The position numbers were made by a program, and so were the translations under genes. From Owenia fusiformis (Eukaryota; Annelida; Polychaeta; Sabellida; Oweniidae), in contig CAIIXF020000001.1 of assembly GCA_903813345.2 (NCBI GenBank), positions 38,535,366-38,599,365 on the forward strand: a stretch of DNA of 64,000 nt, written 5' to 3'. Below the pieces are notes generated by a model. The model had not been told where the DNA came from. It saw nothing but the letters and a program-made list of their open reading frames with translations, and searched no databases. This document shows, one piece after another, positions 12,487 to 24,600 of this stretch. Numbering within the stretch: position 1 is the first letter of the stretch; each line of letters opens with the position of its first letter.

Positions 12487-13094
12487 GTCAACTCGTACCC
12501 AAGACAACTCGTACCCAAGACAACTCGTACCCAAGTATATATTTTGTTTTGAATCAAGTATTGGACTGGGAATGTGAATAGATATACATATTACAATTGT
12601 AACATACTGTTCAGAATAGTTTAAAGTTTGAAGAAGAATTTTCGGAAGAAATTGATTTAATTTTGTGACATTTTAAGCTGAGTGTCAATTTATATTGACT
12701 ATTATTTTATATTGGTCACAGATTCAGGATGTTCGAGTGAAGAGACAAATGTTTATAATCATTTTTCAAATGTTTATGAGTGTTTGGAACAAGTGTCAGA
12801 TGTAATGTTGTAATTATATTTATTTATATATATGTTTGACAAAAAAATGTTGAGAACAAGCGCTTCAAGCACTTCTTTTATTTAATAAAAAATGCTTAAC
12901 TGATCCATTGAGAAAAAATGTCATCTAAATTCAAAAAAGATATTGAGGTTTATTTGATTCACATTATAACATGAAAGCATTAGAAACTCAATTTTTTCCC
13001 TAATATGCACCCATAATACTGAAAATAAGCTTGGGTACGAGTTGTCTTGGGTACAAGTTGTCTTGGGTACGAGTTGTCTTGGGTACGAGTTGAC
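12487..13094. mobile_element. 608-bp foldback with CAACTCGTACCCAAGA terminal repeats
   Basis: The left end has three tandem copies of a 16-bp motif, CAACTCGTACCCAAGA. The right end has four copies of its reverse complement, TCTTGGGTACGAGTTG, ending GAGTTGAC opposite the left GTCAACTC. The interior is unique AT-rich DNA with no ORF of note. It is nested within the 7-kb palindrome. Confidence 0.85.
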
Positions 13095-13124
13095 TAGGAA
13101 GCGTATAAATGATATATCATTATT

Positions 13125-13660
13125 GAAACCTGTATATCCCAACATCTGACTATTGTGAATACCTACCAATCATCCCAACACCTGACTAATCTGAACACCA
13201 ACCAATCTGAACACTTTCCCAGTCCAATTTTTCCTCCCATTGACTCCTATGTTTAAAAAATTGAAATCTGAATACCTCTTACTTCGAACAGTGAAGACTC
13301 ATATTTGAAAAATTAACCTGTCTAACTTGAACTCTTTTTTTTTTACCAAATATCACATATCTCTTACAAAATTGCACAAATATTGTCAGTTTAACACTGA
13401 ATTGTTTTGATATCAAAACTTTTGAATATTGTCAGTTTAACACTGAATTGTTTTGATATCAAAACTTTTGAATTGGATTTTGGAATGCTATTAAGTTTAA
13501 TATTATTAATATATTTCATTGAGAATGCATTCATATTTCTTCAAAATCCAGAACTTGTATTGTACATGTAAAAACCTCAAAATTCAAACACTCCTAATTA
13601 GAATGCTTTTAGCTGGTCCAAATACCAGTAGCATTCAGATTAGAGAGATTTTACTGTAGT
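13125..13660. mobile_element. possible pogo/Tigger-like element remnant
   Basis: Repeated phrases such as ATCTGAACACC (13180, 13205) and a right end CTAATCTGAATGCTACTGG (reverse complement at about 13625-13650, next to TACTGTAG) resemble pogo-type terminal sequence. A 48-bp direct duplication, TATTGTCAGTTTAACACTGA.., lies at 13382 and 13428. There is no transposase frame. Boundaries are uncertain. Confidence 0.4.
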
Positions 13661-13799
13661 TCACGACTTTTCACTCCATCTATATGCAGCAGACTAACTG
13701 CTGCAACAGGTATATATTCTACACCTGATCTCTAAGCTATGATATCACTGTTGATACTATTATGCTCATAACCTTCAATTATCAGGGCTCATTCAAGGC

Positions 13800-14520
13800 T
13801 GTACCTGAATAATGTGAATTTGAGACCAATTTTGAGATCAATTTTTCAAATTTTGCACTTGTTTAAAACCTTGAACTTCCTTCAAACTCATCTTAAGTAT
13901 CTTTTACATTTTAGTTAAATACTCTTAAAACTATATATTTCATCCCTGAGGTATAGATGTAAAAACCATAAGGGTCATCTTTGGCTATACCTGAAATTCA
14001 TAAATTTGAAACCTAACATTTACAATTTTTCAAATATCGGACTTGTTTAAAACCTTAAACTTCCTTAAAATTCATTTTGGATATGTTAAATCTTAGTCTC
14101 ACACTCTAAAACTGTATATTTAATCATAGAGGTATGGATGTAAAAACGATAAGGGTCAGCCATGGCTATACCTGAAATTCGTAAATTTAAAACCTTATAT
14201 TCACAATTTTTCAAATTTTGGACTTGTTTAAAACCTTAAACTTTCTTAAAACCCATCTAAATTGTGTTTTACATATTAGTTCCACATGGCAAAACCATAA
14301 ATATCATCATAGAGGGATGGATCTAGAAACTATAGGGGTCAGCCATGGCTATACCTGGAATATGTAAATTTTAAACCTTATATTTACAATTTTTCAAATT
14401 TTGGACTTGTTTAAAACCTTTAACTTCCTTAAAACCCATCTAAATTATGTTTTACATCTTAGTTTCACACTATAAAACCATAAATATCATTATAGAGGGA
14501 TGGATCTAGAAACTATAGGG
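13800..14520 (-). repeat. tandem array of ~182-bp satellite, right arm (about 4 units, inverted)
   Basis: This is the reverse-complement counterpart of the 9101-9960 array. Motif GGGGTCAGCCATGGCTATAC recurs near 14151 and 14335 with related copies near 13970 and 14517, a period of 181-183 bp. Confidence 0.9.
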
Positions 14521-15249
14521 GTCAGCTATAGTCATACACAAAATCCAACTGTCAAAATGTCAAATTTTTCGAAAAATCAACAATTTTTTTCTCAGCTCCT
14601 ACCTTTTCAATGGTTTTGCATCTTTCAGGTTTACCATCCCTGCTATTGGGCACTTCCCATGAATTTTTTCAACCTCTTACAGTGTCTAATTGAAAAGTTA
14701 GGATCAAAATAGTAAGAAAATGAGTCACGAAATTGCCCCCTGGGGTACACACTTTGAACTAATATTCAATTTCCTTAGGAGCAATCAGCATCAATTATAC
14801 TGCAAATGATTCATATATATAATATCTATGTATGTCACTTACAAACATCAAAATATCTAAGGTTATTTACTGTGAACAATTTTTTCCCCCGGGTGGGGTG
14901 TTTTTGGGGGGTGGGGGGCTAACTCCTAAAAAAAAGAACTTCCTACCACTCTGTGAAGCTATCACCTAGGTGGAAGTTTCATCCAAGACTCTCCCCTAAC
15001 TGAAAATGCTGCCAAACCAACTATACACCATTTATTGAGAATTTTCCTCCCCGCCCCTTGAGTATAAATGATTTTGTCAAAGATGAACTTACTCACTTAA
15101 TAATTGTGTCAATTTTAAGAAAGACAGTGGTGTCAGAGCATGCCTCCACAGAAAATGAGATATAAATTACAAAGTTGGTAATGCTATGCAAGCATACCAA
15201 TCTTTCATTCACTGAACACTCTATCTACACATAAAAGTCAAGAAGATTT

Positions 15250-16160
15250 TTGTGACACCTTGTTTAAAAATTCAATTGTTAAAATAGTAAGACATTGAAA
15301 TACATTTCACAGACTGTACACTAAAACTTATAAAAAAATTAATTGAATTGTAGAGATGATATGAAAATTGTTTTCAAACAAACTAATCATATACCAGGGT
15401 CAATAGCCAGGGGGTTAGGGTGACCCCCCCCCCCCCACTGGCGGATCCAGGGGGCCCATGAGTATTTTGAGCTAAAACATAGGTATACCATAAAGGTAAA
15501 AACACCTTATCTACTTTTATTTTAACTTACTAGAGTCTCTAGACATTTTCTTGGTGAAAATCTGAGAAGATGGTAACATTTAACTAAGTACGGAGACATG
15601 CAATGGTAGTAAGAAATATTACATATAAGATAAATATAAGGTTATTTATTTGTTCTCACCAATTTATGGATATATTCATTGGGCCTACATACATGTAGGT
15701 ATACCATAAAGGTACAAATACCTTATCTATGCACTTTGTACAATAACAGAGACATGAGTGAAATGTACATGGGGCCAACAGAGGGGGAACTCTTTAGAGC
15801 CAAAAAGCAACTTTATAATCTCCATACAGAAGAGCCTATATTCATGACACACCACATATTTTTCTGTTTATATTAACAATGAGATGACCTTGATATTGAG
15901 ATAGGAATATTTTACATCAATATACATGTTTCAGATGTGCCTTCATGTACAGTAAGTTGGTATCTTCCAAATTATGTGTATTCATAAATATAGATGACAG
16001 TATGAACTAATAGCTACATGTACTTCAGTGTATTTACAGTTATTATCAATATTTCAATTTTCACTTCCTTATCAATATAATATGAGGCTATCATGTGATT
16101 ATGAATGGGAGGGGATATCACGTGAATTTAATAAATGTACATTCTTTATCACTGTTTCAG
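15250..16160. other. gene-less spacer upstream of the hydrolase-like gene
   Basis: It contains a C-run with TGGCGGATCCAGGGG (15422-15455), typical of the edge of a miniature element, and a duplicated phrase AGGTATACCATAAAGGTA at 15480 and 15697. A possible splice acceptor, CACTGTTTCAG, ends at 16160, suggesting that a 5' non-coding exon lies further left. I could not place it. Confidence 0.5.
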
Positions 16161-16177
16161 ATAAAAACGCTCAAAAG

Positions 16178-18286
16178 ATGGATGCTCTTCATACTTTTTA
16201 TCACATTATTTTGGTGATATCAAATGTTGTACATGGACTTGATTGGTTGATAGATGATATTCCAATGCAATCGACATGGAGTGAGACCAGGGATGGTCTA
16301 GGTTTGCTCACTAATGGACTTATATCAAAGACATTTATTACTACCCCAGATTTTGCCTGCATCGACTTCTATGACAACCATACAACATTTTCGTCACTTC
16401 AGCGTAGCATTGAACCAGAGGCTGTGATAATGTTGGATGGAATTGTATATCCCATTGGTGGAGTACTAACTAATATACCTCTTGCATATTTGAATCGAAG
16501 TGCCTTTGCTCAAAACATTACACGCAATGAAAATGCATTCCATTTAAAGTCATCACTTGTAACATTTGATTTGACTACACCCTTTCCTTATACCCCTAGG
16601 CGTGGGGCACCTAAAAATATCAACTGGCCACCAAAGGGGATTCATATAGAATTTAATTTTACTGCTCCATTTTGGGCACCAGACTTTCATAAGGATTTGG
16701 TTGTGACTGTCACCTATGAAATGTATGATTCAGTCCCAGGCTTTTCAAAGTGGATAACAGTTACAGCGCTTAAACCTGTGCCAGACATATATGTGTCTTT
16801 TCTCTCTGTAGAATATCTGGCAGTGAATATGCCCTGGTCGCCTAATGGGAAAGGTTGGTTATTTGTGGAAACCGATCAACCTCATGGTACAAATGTGGTA
16901 TGGGGATCAGATCCAGCATCCGTGTCAATGCCAGGTTCCTTTGAACAGACAGTGAATTGCACATATGAGACTGACCATCCTGTTGCTGTTCCTATTGTCA
17001 ATTCTCTGAGCTCATTTAAAGTGCATGAACTTGTGATTGCTTCATCTGATCCAGAAAGAATCGCTTTGTCCAAGCATAGATTATTCCGATTGCTGGCTCC
17101 TCATACTCAAGAAAATCCGATATTCTTCCATATGACGAACCAGTCTTCCGAGGCATTCCGTACAGTGATTGATCAGATGGCAGAAGTCGGTTTTGAAATG
17201 CTTATCTACAGTTTTGGTTCTGGGTTCAATATTGAATCTGAAGATGAAGCTTACATAAAGAGGATGGCTGCTGATATTAGGTACGCTAACTCAAAGAACA
17301 TTGAAGTGGGTGGGTATGATTTAATTGCTCTTACTCGTCGAACAGCAGTTGATTGGATGGCAATAGACCCTAGTACAATGCAGCCTTCAGGGAACGCATG
17401 TTTTGCCTCTGACTGGTATGATTTCTTACTGAAGCGCATGATGACATTTATGGATCGCACCAATCTATCCATGGTTGAGACAGATGGGCCTTATGGAGGG
17501 TACCCATGCGCATCTACCAATCATTCACATCATACCGATCTAGGGGATTCCATATACAAACAAAACACTCTCCAAGCCCAATTTTACACAACACTGAGAA
17601 AACGCTCCATCTACATTAACCAGCCTGATTACTACTTCTACTCTGGAGGTAGTCGCACAGGTATGGGATATAACGAAAACCAGTACTCATTGCCAAGGTG
17701 GCAGGATATCAGTGTGAGCAGGCAAGGGATGTATGATGACACATATCAACGTATTCCAACAGCTGGGTGGATGTTTGTTCCTCTAGTGGACTATCATGGT
17801 GGAGGAGAAGCAGCGGCATTCGAGCCACTTACAGAGCACATCGTGGAATATGAGTGGGCTCTGGCACAATACTTAGGAGCAGGGGTTGCTGCTTGTTACC
17901 GTGGTTACCGCCTCTATGATAGTCTAGAGACAAAAGCACTGGTCACTAAATGGGTATCATTCTACAAGAAATATCGGGACATTCTGATAAGTGATATTGT
18001 GCATGTACGGCGAGCTGATATGCAAGGGATTGATTCATTCATGCATGTCAATCCAAAGTTGGATTACAAAGGTCTTGCAATGGTGTTCAATCCCACCCAA
18101 ACATCAATAGATATGAACCTGAAACTGCCACTATATTATACTGGTATCCCTGATAAGGCTATGGTTCGTGAACAAGAAGGGCAGTTCATAGAATATGATC
18201 TTGATAGGGGGTATAATATAGAGGTCCCAGTCCATTTGAAGCCCCTAGGTATAACATGGTTCCTCATTCAACAATCTGTTGATTAG
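16178..18286 (+). CDS. secreted glycoside-hydrolase-like protein, intronless coding region
   Basis: The start is the ATG at 16178, 17 bp after a good TTTCAG acceptor. The frame is open 50 codons further upstream, but that part is low-complexity and lies before the acceptor. The protein is 702 residues. It opens with a hydrophobic leader (about residues 2-20, IILVISNVVHG) fitting a signal peptide, followed by about 270 residues of probable beta-sandwich. A region from about residue 310 looks like a TIM barrel (HMTNQSSEAF, IEVGGYDLIA, LSMVETDGPYGG, GMYDDTYQRIP, WALAQYLGAGV). The tail is a beta-rich domain (AMVFNPTQTSID). Several NxS/T sites fit secretion. The order of domains recalls clan GH-D alpha-galactosidase-type enzymes, with the Asp in ETDGP and the Asp pair in MYDDTY as candidate catalytic residues. 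Family and substrate are inference. A poly(A) signal AATAAA lies at 18348. Confidence 0.88.
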   Translation: MDALHTFYHIILVISNVVHGLDWLIDDIPMQSTWSETRDGLGLLTNGLISKTFITTPDFACIDFYDNHTTFSSLQRSIEPEAVIMLDGIVYPIGGVLTNIPLAYLNRSAFAQNITRNENAFHLKSSLVTFDLTTPFPYTPRRGAPKNINWPPKGIHIEFNFTAPFWAPDFHKDLVVTVTYEMYDSVPGFSKWITVTALKPVPDIYVSFLSVEYLAVNMPWSPNGKGWLFVETDQPHGTNVVWGSDPASVSMPGSFEQTVNCTYETDHPVAVPIVNSLSSFKVHELVIASSDPERIALSKHRLFRLLAPHTQENPIFFHMTNQSSEAFRTVIDQMAEVGFEMLIYSFGSGFNIESEDEAYIKRMAADIRYANSKNIEVGGYDLIALTRRTAVDWMAIDPSTMQPSGNACFASDWYDFLLKRMMTFMDRTNLSMVETDGPYGGYPCASTNHSHHTDLGDSIYKQNTLQAQFYTTLRKRSIYINQPDYYFYSGGSRTGMGYNENQYSLPRWQDISVSRQGMYDDTYQRIPTAGWMFVPLVDYHGGGEAAAFEPLTEHIVEYEWALAQYLGAGVAACYRGYRLYDSLETKALVTKWVSFYKKYRDILISDIVHVRRADMQGIDSFMHVNPKLDYKGLAMVFNPTQTSIDMNLKLPLYYTGIPDKAMVREQEGQFIEYDLDRGYNIEVPVHLKPLGITWFLIQQSVD

Positions 18287-18347
18287 GATAAAAATGATGT
18301 ATTCTAGCCTAGAAGATGCATTACTACCAGTTCAATAGTACATGTAC

Positions 18348-18353
18348 AATAAA
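18348..18353 (+). terminator. poly(A) signal AATAAA of the hydrolase-like gene
   Basis: It lies 62 bp after the TAG at 18284-18286, a typical distance for a compact 3' UTR. Confidence 0.6.
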
Positions 18354-19216
18354 AATTTCTAAAACTATCATGGCAGTCCAACTTTCGTAACCAATTACAC
18401 AATGGAAAAAAATTCATACTGCACCACTTTTCTTAAAACTTGTTCCATTAAAAGCCAAATTGAAATATTCAAAATTTAGACAAGATGATAACATTTTGAA
18501 CTCAGCAGAATAGCAATAGCAGAATAATAATGACAAGGTATAATGTGGATTGTCTTATGGTTAAACAAGCAATCAATGATGCAATTTTAACAGTGCAATT
18601 TTTAAGTAGAAAAACAAAAAAACTTATAACAATTATTAGCTTTCAACGAGAAATTGTATTAACGAAGTTTCAGATTATTAATTTCTAACATTTAATTGGT
18701 CAAAATTCATGTTTGACTATGATGTAAGAAAATTGATAATTATATTTGTTTCAGAAATAAGATGTCATATACAGTACATTTCCTTAACGTCGACACCCAT
18801 TTTGTAGTTTGGTGGATTTGAAAATTTGCCATATTAAATCTTCACCAAAAAATGGAATTCAAGATAAATACATGTTATGTTTTATTATGGTTCGATATTG
18901 TCAAAATCCACCAATATTGCAAAATGAGCAGTAAATAAGCACCAAATCAAAAACAAAACTGAACACAGGTATATTACATTAGACAAATACAATTCCAGTG
19001 TACCAAAATACAATCATATGCATATATTCATTTTATATTATACTGTATATAAGTATGAGTATCAAGGTTGATTATGTTTAATTTAATGATGTGATATGAT
19101 ATTACTTTAGTAATGTGGAATGTGCTTATATAGGCTTGTTGAAAAATATATGTTACAATGAATACAATGCACCCAGTCTTCTTTCTGATATAATCCTTAC
19201 ACAGGAATATAATAAA
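18354..19216. other. gene-less spacer
   Basis: AT-rich with no recognisable exon or RNA. Small ORFs around 19028-19465 are produced by the adjacent miniature element. Confidence 0.5.
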
Positions 19217-19403
19217 CAGGCCCGTAGCCAGGGGGGGTTCGCAGGGTTCGGGCGAACCCCCCCCCCCCCCCCCCTGGCCAAAAATTCTTTCAAAATCATG
19301 CAGTTTTCCACCATTTTGAGCACTTCTCAAGTGATTTTAGCCATATTTGGGCCAAAATTGTCAAATGTGAACCCCCCCTTGGCAAATCCTGGCTACGGGC
19401 CTG
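19217..19403. mobile_element. 187-bp MITE with CAGGCCCGTAGCCAGG termini, copy 1
   Basis: The left end CAGGCCCGTAGCCAGG and right end CCTGGCTACGGGCCTG are perfect inverted repeats. ATAAA lies immediately outside both ends, fitting a 5-bp target duplication. The inside has long G and C runs and GGGTTCGGGCGAACCCC. A second copy, in the opposite orientation, lies at 29304-29508. Confidence 0.92.
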
Positions 19404-20949
19404 ATAAAACTGATACAATCCACACAGTGTCCCACAAAAGAGTCTTCCAGTCTAATACAAGTTGACAAATGCTTTTGAACAATGGAAATGGTATCTGAAA
19501 ATCAGAATATTTTGAAAGCAATGAAATTTAATGTTCCAAGAGACATGAATGAGATTAAGGGACAACTTAAAACACATGTACTCAAATATAAAATATAACG
19601 TGCAAATAGTGACATACAAGATATGAGTATTTAGGCATTTTATAATAGAGTACAAGATTTCTAAGTTCAAATATCTGTTATACTGGTTCTGTGGTCAGGT
19701 GTCAAAAGGAGGATTCGCAACTAAGATCCCTTTCAAATCCTTGAGCAATAATTTGTTCAATGCGTTCTACATGCTAACTGTGGAAGATGTTATGGTCTGA
19801 CAACATAACTGGCTATAAATTCATAAAAGCACTCAAAAAGATATGAACTAGGCCTGGCCTTATGCTTTGATCATATTTTGGTTGTTTTGAAATATTTTAT
19901 ATTATTGGGTAATAAGTCTAACACTCATCACAGAAATTCTGAAGTGAAAAAATGATAATGGTTTAATTTCGAATTTTTGAATCCAATGAGAAAAATCTAA
20001 CCCTGTTTATTGGCTGATCATCTTGAGGGGTGTGTCAGAACTTACCACTGGCTGAAGTTCATTGAAGAATCAACAAAGAATCATGGGACCCATCCTCCTT
20101 AGGGCTCATATACAATATTGAAAAGTAACAATCAAAAATGTTTCTAAAATATATTTTATGTAATTAGTGTAATATGCTAAGACAAATTGCTAGTGTCTTG
20201 CTGTATATACTAGCAGGCCTTAAAGTAGCACAGGACGGAATGGTAACTGTAACTATTACATCTAGTTGAATATGATTATCAGATGGTATCAGTATTTGAT
20301 AGAATGGGACTCTAACATGTCTAATAAAGACTCTAATCCTCCTTTCATTTTAATGTCTTACATGTATGTGAAGAAATGACATTTTAATCCTTTCACATGA
20401 AAAATTGTCTACACCTCAGATGTTACATTTATATCTATCCTACAAGTAAGACTGCCATTGAAATACAGTACACTAAAGTTAATATAATGGAACATCAATT
20501 GTAACAATAAGAAAAATTGGATGCACCCTTGTAAGCACCATGGCTTAATTTGACCAAAAGACCTAAACTCATTTCAACTTCAGTCCCTTGTAGGTACCTC
20601 ATTTAAAGCATGTAAAAGGCATTTTGGTGAAATTGAACCTTGGCACTAGCAGCAAAAAACATCCAAATTAATTTATTTGAATTAACAAATTGAATGAATT
20701 TTAAAAACAAACATTGAAAACGACATGGTTAATATAATGGCTTCACATTATTTTACCACAGATCATCCTCTTTTTGCTCATGTGGCAATATGGGGATTCA
20801 AACCTGGTGTCCAGGGGATCAACGTCTTATGTAGATAGTAATACAGTTTCACTACCAAATATCATTCGATGAAACATCAAATTTTAAATCACCTCATCAA
20901 AACTGAATCATGGACCTGTTGCCATGTTATTTTGCTAAACGTGTACATT
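19404..20949. other. gene-less spacer
   Basis: I see no coding exon, RNA gene or bounded repeat here. Confidence 0.45.
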
Positions 20950-21079
20950 CACTGGTCCCCACATGGTTATAAACCACCAGTCTTTATAACAGAATGAATG
21001 AACTTCGTAAGGGGAAATTTTTATTTAACGTTTAATTTTTAATTTATGTAACGTCTTTATAACCAGGTGGGGACAAGTG
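20950..21079. mobile_element. 130-bp MITE with CACTGGTCCCCACATGGTTA termini
   Basis: The left terminus CACTGGTCCCCACATGGTTA then TAAA is inverted at the right as TTTATAACCAGGTGGGGACA then AGTG, with two mismatches over 24 bp. A terminal fragment of the same type is at 55839-55878. Confidence 0.8.
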
Positions 21080-21646
21080 AGATTACTTAAACAATCTACA
21101 GGCCAAGATTGAAACTAACTGCATCAGCTCTTCTGTCACCATATCACAGTCAGGGTTCTAAACAAGAATCTTAAAGCATCTGGTCGATATACACAGCATC
21201 AAAGACTACTTGCAATGTTATTTTCCAATACACAATATATAAATAATGAAAATATTAGTTGGTCTTATCCAAAGTAGCCTGACAATTTCCAATGGAAATT
21301 CCCTTAACTCATCCTGTTAATCCAATTTCTTAGGTTACAAACTATGAAGATATATCTAGTGTCTACAACTACAATTCTAGCAGGAAAAGCACGATATCTC
21401 CACGGTTCACATGACTTTAATTGTCAAATTCATCTGAATACATCTGAATTCTCCATTTTGTAGAGTTCAGCTCCAGCCTCTTATAATGTGTTTGTGATAT
21501 GTCAAAATGGTTGATTAATTTTTCACATTTTATAGCTCTGCGTGGAGCATCCAGGATAATTGTCAAATAATTGATATGCCAAAAGTTTTCTCTCACTTTT
21601 GCGTATCTTGGTTTTCAATAACCACATTTCTTTTGTTTGGAATCCT

Positions 21647-24600
21647 CTAATCATCTCCTTCATACCTGGAAACATAAAGTGGGGAAATATAATAAATAAA
21701 TACTTTAACCCCCAAGGCATTGTAATGGTAACTTTCAATATTTTGTGCAAATTACTTAGTTCTTCGAATACAAATATGTCAATTATATGAGGCTATAAAT
21801 AGGTCAAATCAATTCAAAATTTTCACACACATTGTATCAGACCACACCTATTATTTTATAATTGTATCAAATTTTGCCCATATTATTTGATTTTTGTATA
21901 TTAACAATATTAAAACCCTTCCTTTGATATAAATAAATTCTGTTGTTATTCATGAAATGATGCCTAACAAAATGTTATTAGGCATATTTTAACTTTTTGT
22001 TGAACCAATATGCTCAAATGTTTGAAAATTCAGGTTACAAATATGTTTTTCTTCTGAATTAGCAAGCAAAATGTTTTGTACTTTTGTTGCTCATGGATTA
22101 CTAATTGAGCCTAGTTGTATCACTCTAGCTAATACACTTGTAAAATTCATCCATTTGAGCTCACCTGCCTAATCTTTTCCTGAGATCCTTTATCTGTTCA
22201 TTTTTCTTCTGTAGCATTTGTTTGAGATTTTTGAATGGAGCTGTTTGACTGACTTTCTTCTCCAAGTCCTGAAAACAATCAAATTCACATGCATACAGTA
22301 TATGATGTGCTGTAGTCCTACTTAAAATTGCATATGGAGTATTATATAAATCCATTCCATTATTCTCCAAGTCCTGAAAACAATCAAATTCACATGCATA
22401 CAGTATATGATGTGCTCTAGTCCTACTTAAAATTGCATATGGAGTATTATATAAATCCATTCCATTATTCTCCAAGTCCTGAAAACAATCAAATTCACAT
22501 GCATACAGTATATGATGTGCTCTAGTCCTACTTAAAATTGCATATGGAGTATTATATAAATCCATTCCATTATTCTCCAAGTCCTGAAAACAATCAAATT
22601 CACATGCATACAGTATATGATGTGCTCTAGTCCTACTTAAAATTGCATATGGAGTATTATATAAATCCATTCCATTATTCTCCAAGTCCTGAAAACAATC
22701 AAATTCACATGCATACAGTATATGATGTGCTCTAGTCCTACTTAAAATTGCATATGGAGTATTATATAAATCCATTCCATTATTCTCCAAGTCCTGAAAA
22801 CAATCAAATTCACATGCATACAGTATATGATGTGCTCTAGTCCTACTTAAAATTGCATATGGAGTATTATATAAATCCATTCCATTATTCTCCAAGTCCT
22901 GAAAACAATCAAATTCACATACATACAGTATATGATGTGCTCTAGTCCTACTTAAAATTGCATATGGAGTATTATATAAATCCATTCCATTATTCTCCAA
23001 GTCCTGAAAACAATCAAATTCACATGCATACAGTATATGATGTGCTGTAGTCCTACTTATAAATGCATATGAAGTATTATATAAATCCTCCTTTATTCTC
23101 CAAGTCCTTAAACTAATTGAGTAGATCAGAAACCTCTAATTTCAGATAAGTAAGATGAGAAATGCCTGTAATGTAGAACTTGAAAATCAGTAAACTCTTT
23201 CAAATCAATAAAATCCAACTGGACAAATATATGTTCTCTCGAAAACCATAAACCATTATACTGAATTAAGAAACTCAAACATACCTTTTCAGCTAATTCT
23301 AACATTTCTCTTATTCGTAAAAGTTCATGTTTGGTGCCTGTGAGATCTGATTCCAAATGCTGCTGCCGATCCAAACTTGACTTGGATCCTTTATCCATTT
23401 CTGTTCTAATATTTTCCATTTGTTTTCTCATTTGCTCAAGTTCTTCGGTAGATTGCTCTGGCTGAAAATACAATGTACTCAATATGCTGTGAATCTATGA
23501 ATTACTTTGTTTACCCTTGGCAGTTTTTCAAGGGGATAAATCTATTAAATATCAAGATACTCATTGTCAGAGTTGATGATGAAAAACATCTTTGAATATT
23601 TCTAAAAAATGAACTGAACAACAAAAAACATGTCAACTTTCTGGGGATATTGGCAACTACTGTATACAATGATATTTAGTGATTTTTTTGATTCGCCAAA
23701 GCCAAATTAAAACGCTTGTCAAATTAAAGACAAGTACAGTATTTAACTTTAAGTACTGAATGAATGCTAGATTTTATGATTTCTGAATCAAGATATAAAC
23801 AAGGTATATGAGATAGAAATCATGTCACAGTGAGTTAGTGGTTTTCACCTTTCTACCCTTCAAACCACCCATCTCCTCTTGGGTTCTTTTCAGGTCATCC
23901 TTCAAACGTGACTTTTCATCTTGATATCCTAAAGCCTTTGATTCAACCTGTTTCAGTCTGTCCTTTAGCTTTAGATTCTCTTCTTTCAGTCTATCAATTT
24001 CCTGGAATGTTTATAAAATGTTAGTTCTCCAAAGTTTTCAATGCTCTTAATCAATATTTCCAATAGTTCAATTATTTCTAAATAATGGAATTAAGAGTTC
24101 TCATTTAGGATTCCCCTAATCTATATCAATTAGACTAACAGGACACAGAGAGCTGCTGTATGAACCTTATGTAGTTATGAAAATATAGATAAATCCTCTT
24201 TTCCCAGCTGTATTACATTATATATATATATAATTAATAATAAAGAATCTCAAATCATTTTAGCATCCAAAAACTTGATGAAAAACAAGGCATTCACATG
24301 CAAAGTGTCACCACCTACCATTTGTTACAGATGCAGACAAAATAAATGCCATTTGTTACAGACAGTGACTTCTAAAAACCAATTGTCGAACACCATCCAC
24401 AAAAAAGTTGGAGTAGACTATAACCACTCCTGGTGGTGACGTAATAAATTGGAACTTACCATAGAAAGCAGTGCTGAGCTACCACTCTCATTGAGGGGAG
24501 CAAGTTTGCTTTGAAGAATCGAAAAATCACTGTCTCGAGGACTTGCACCACTGAATTCTGCATCTTCAAAGTTTGCAATCTTTTCTAGAAGCTCACTGGA

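Larger units (their letters stand above)
8284..15249. mobile_element. ~7-kb nested palindromic (foldback) element
   Basis: The left arm from ATCTTCATGAATTTG..TGTGTAGATAGAGTGTTC (8284-8320) is repeated inverted at 15215-15249. Next inside, GGGGCGGGGAGGAAAATTCT (8555) pairs with AGAATTTTCCTCCCCGCCCC near 15038, and GAAGCTATCACCTAGGTGGA-type sequence near 14960 mirrors the left arm near 8640. The C-run/G-run blocks at 8694 and 14885 also face each other. Further in, each arm carries an array of a ~182-bp repeat in opposite orientation. The centre holds two smaller foldbacks and a 66-codon ORF remnant. No transposase is recognised. The arm ends are approximate. Confidence 0.8.

Noticed and set aside
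22161-23000. 279-codon minus ORF of 35-residue repeats as a separate protein-coding gene
   Set aside because: It is the LZTFL1 exon 7 reading frame extended upstream through an intronic tandem array. I treat it as a repeat with possible alternative acceptors, not an independent gene.
22269-23110. CRISPR-like array (regular repeats)
   Set aside because: The repeats are contiguous 105-bp units without distinct spacers, in an animal genome.
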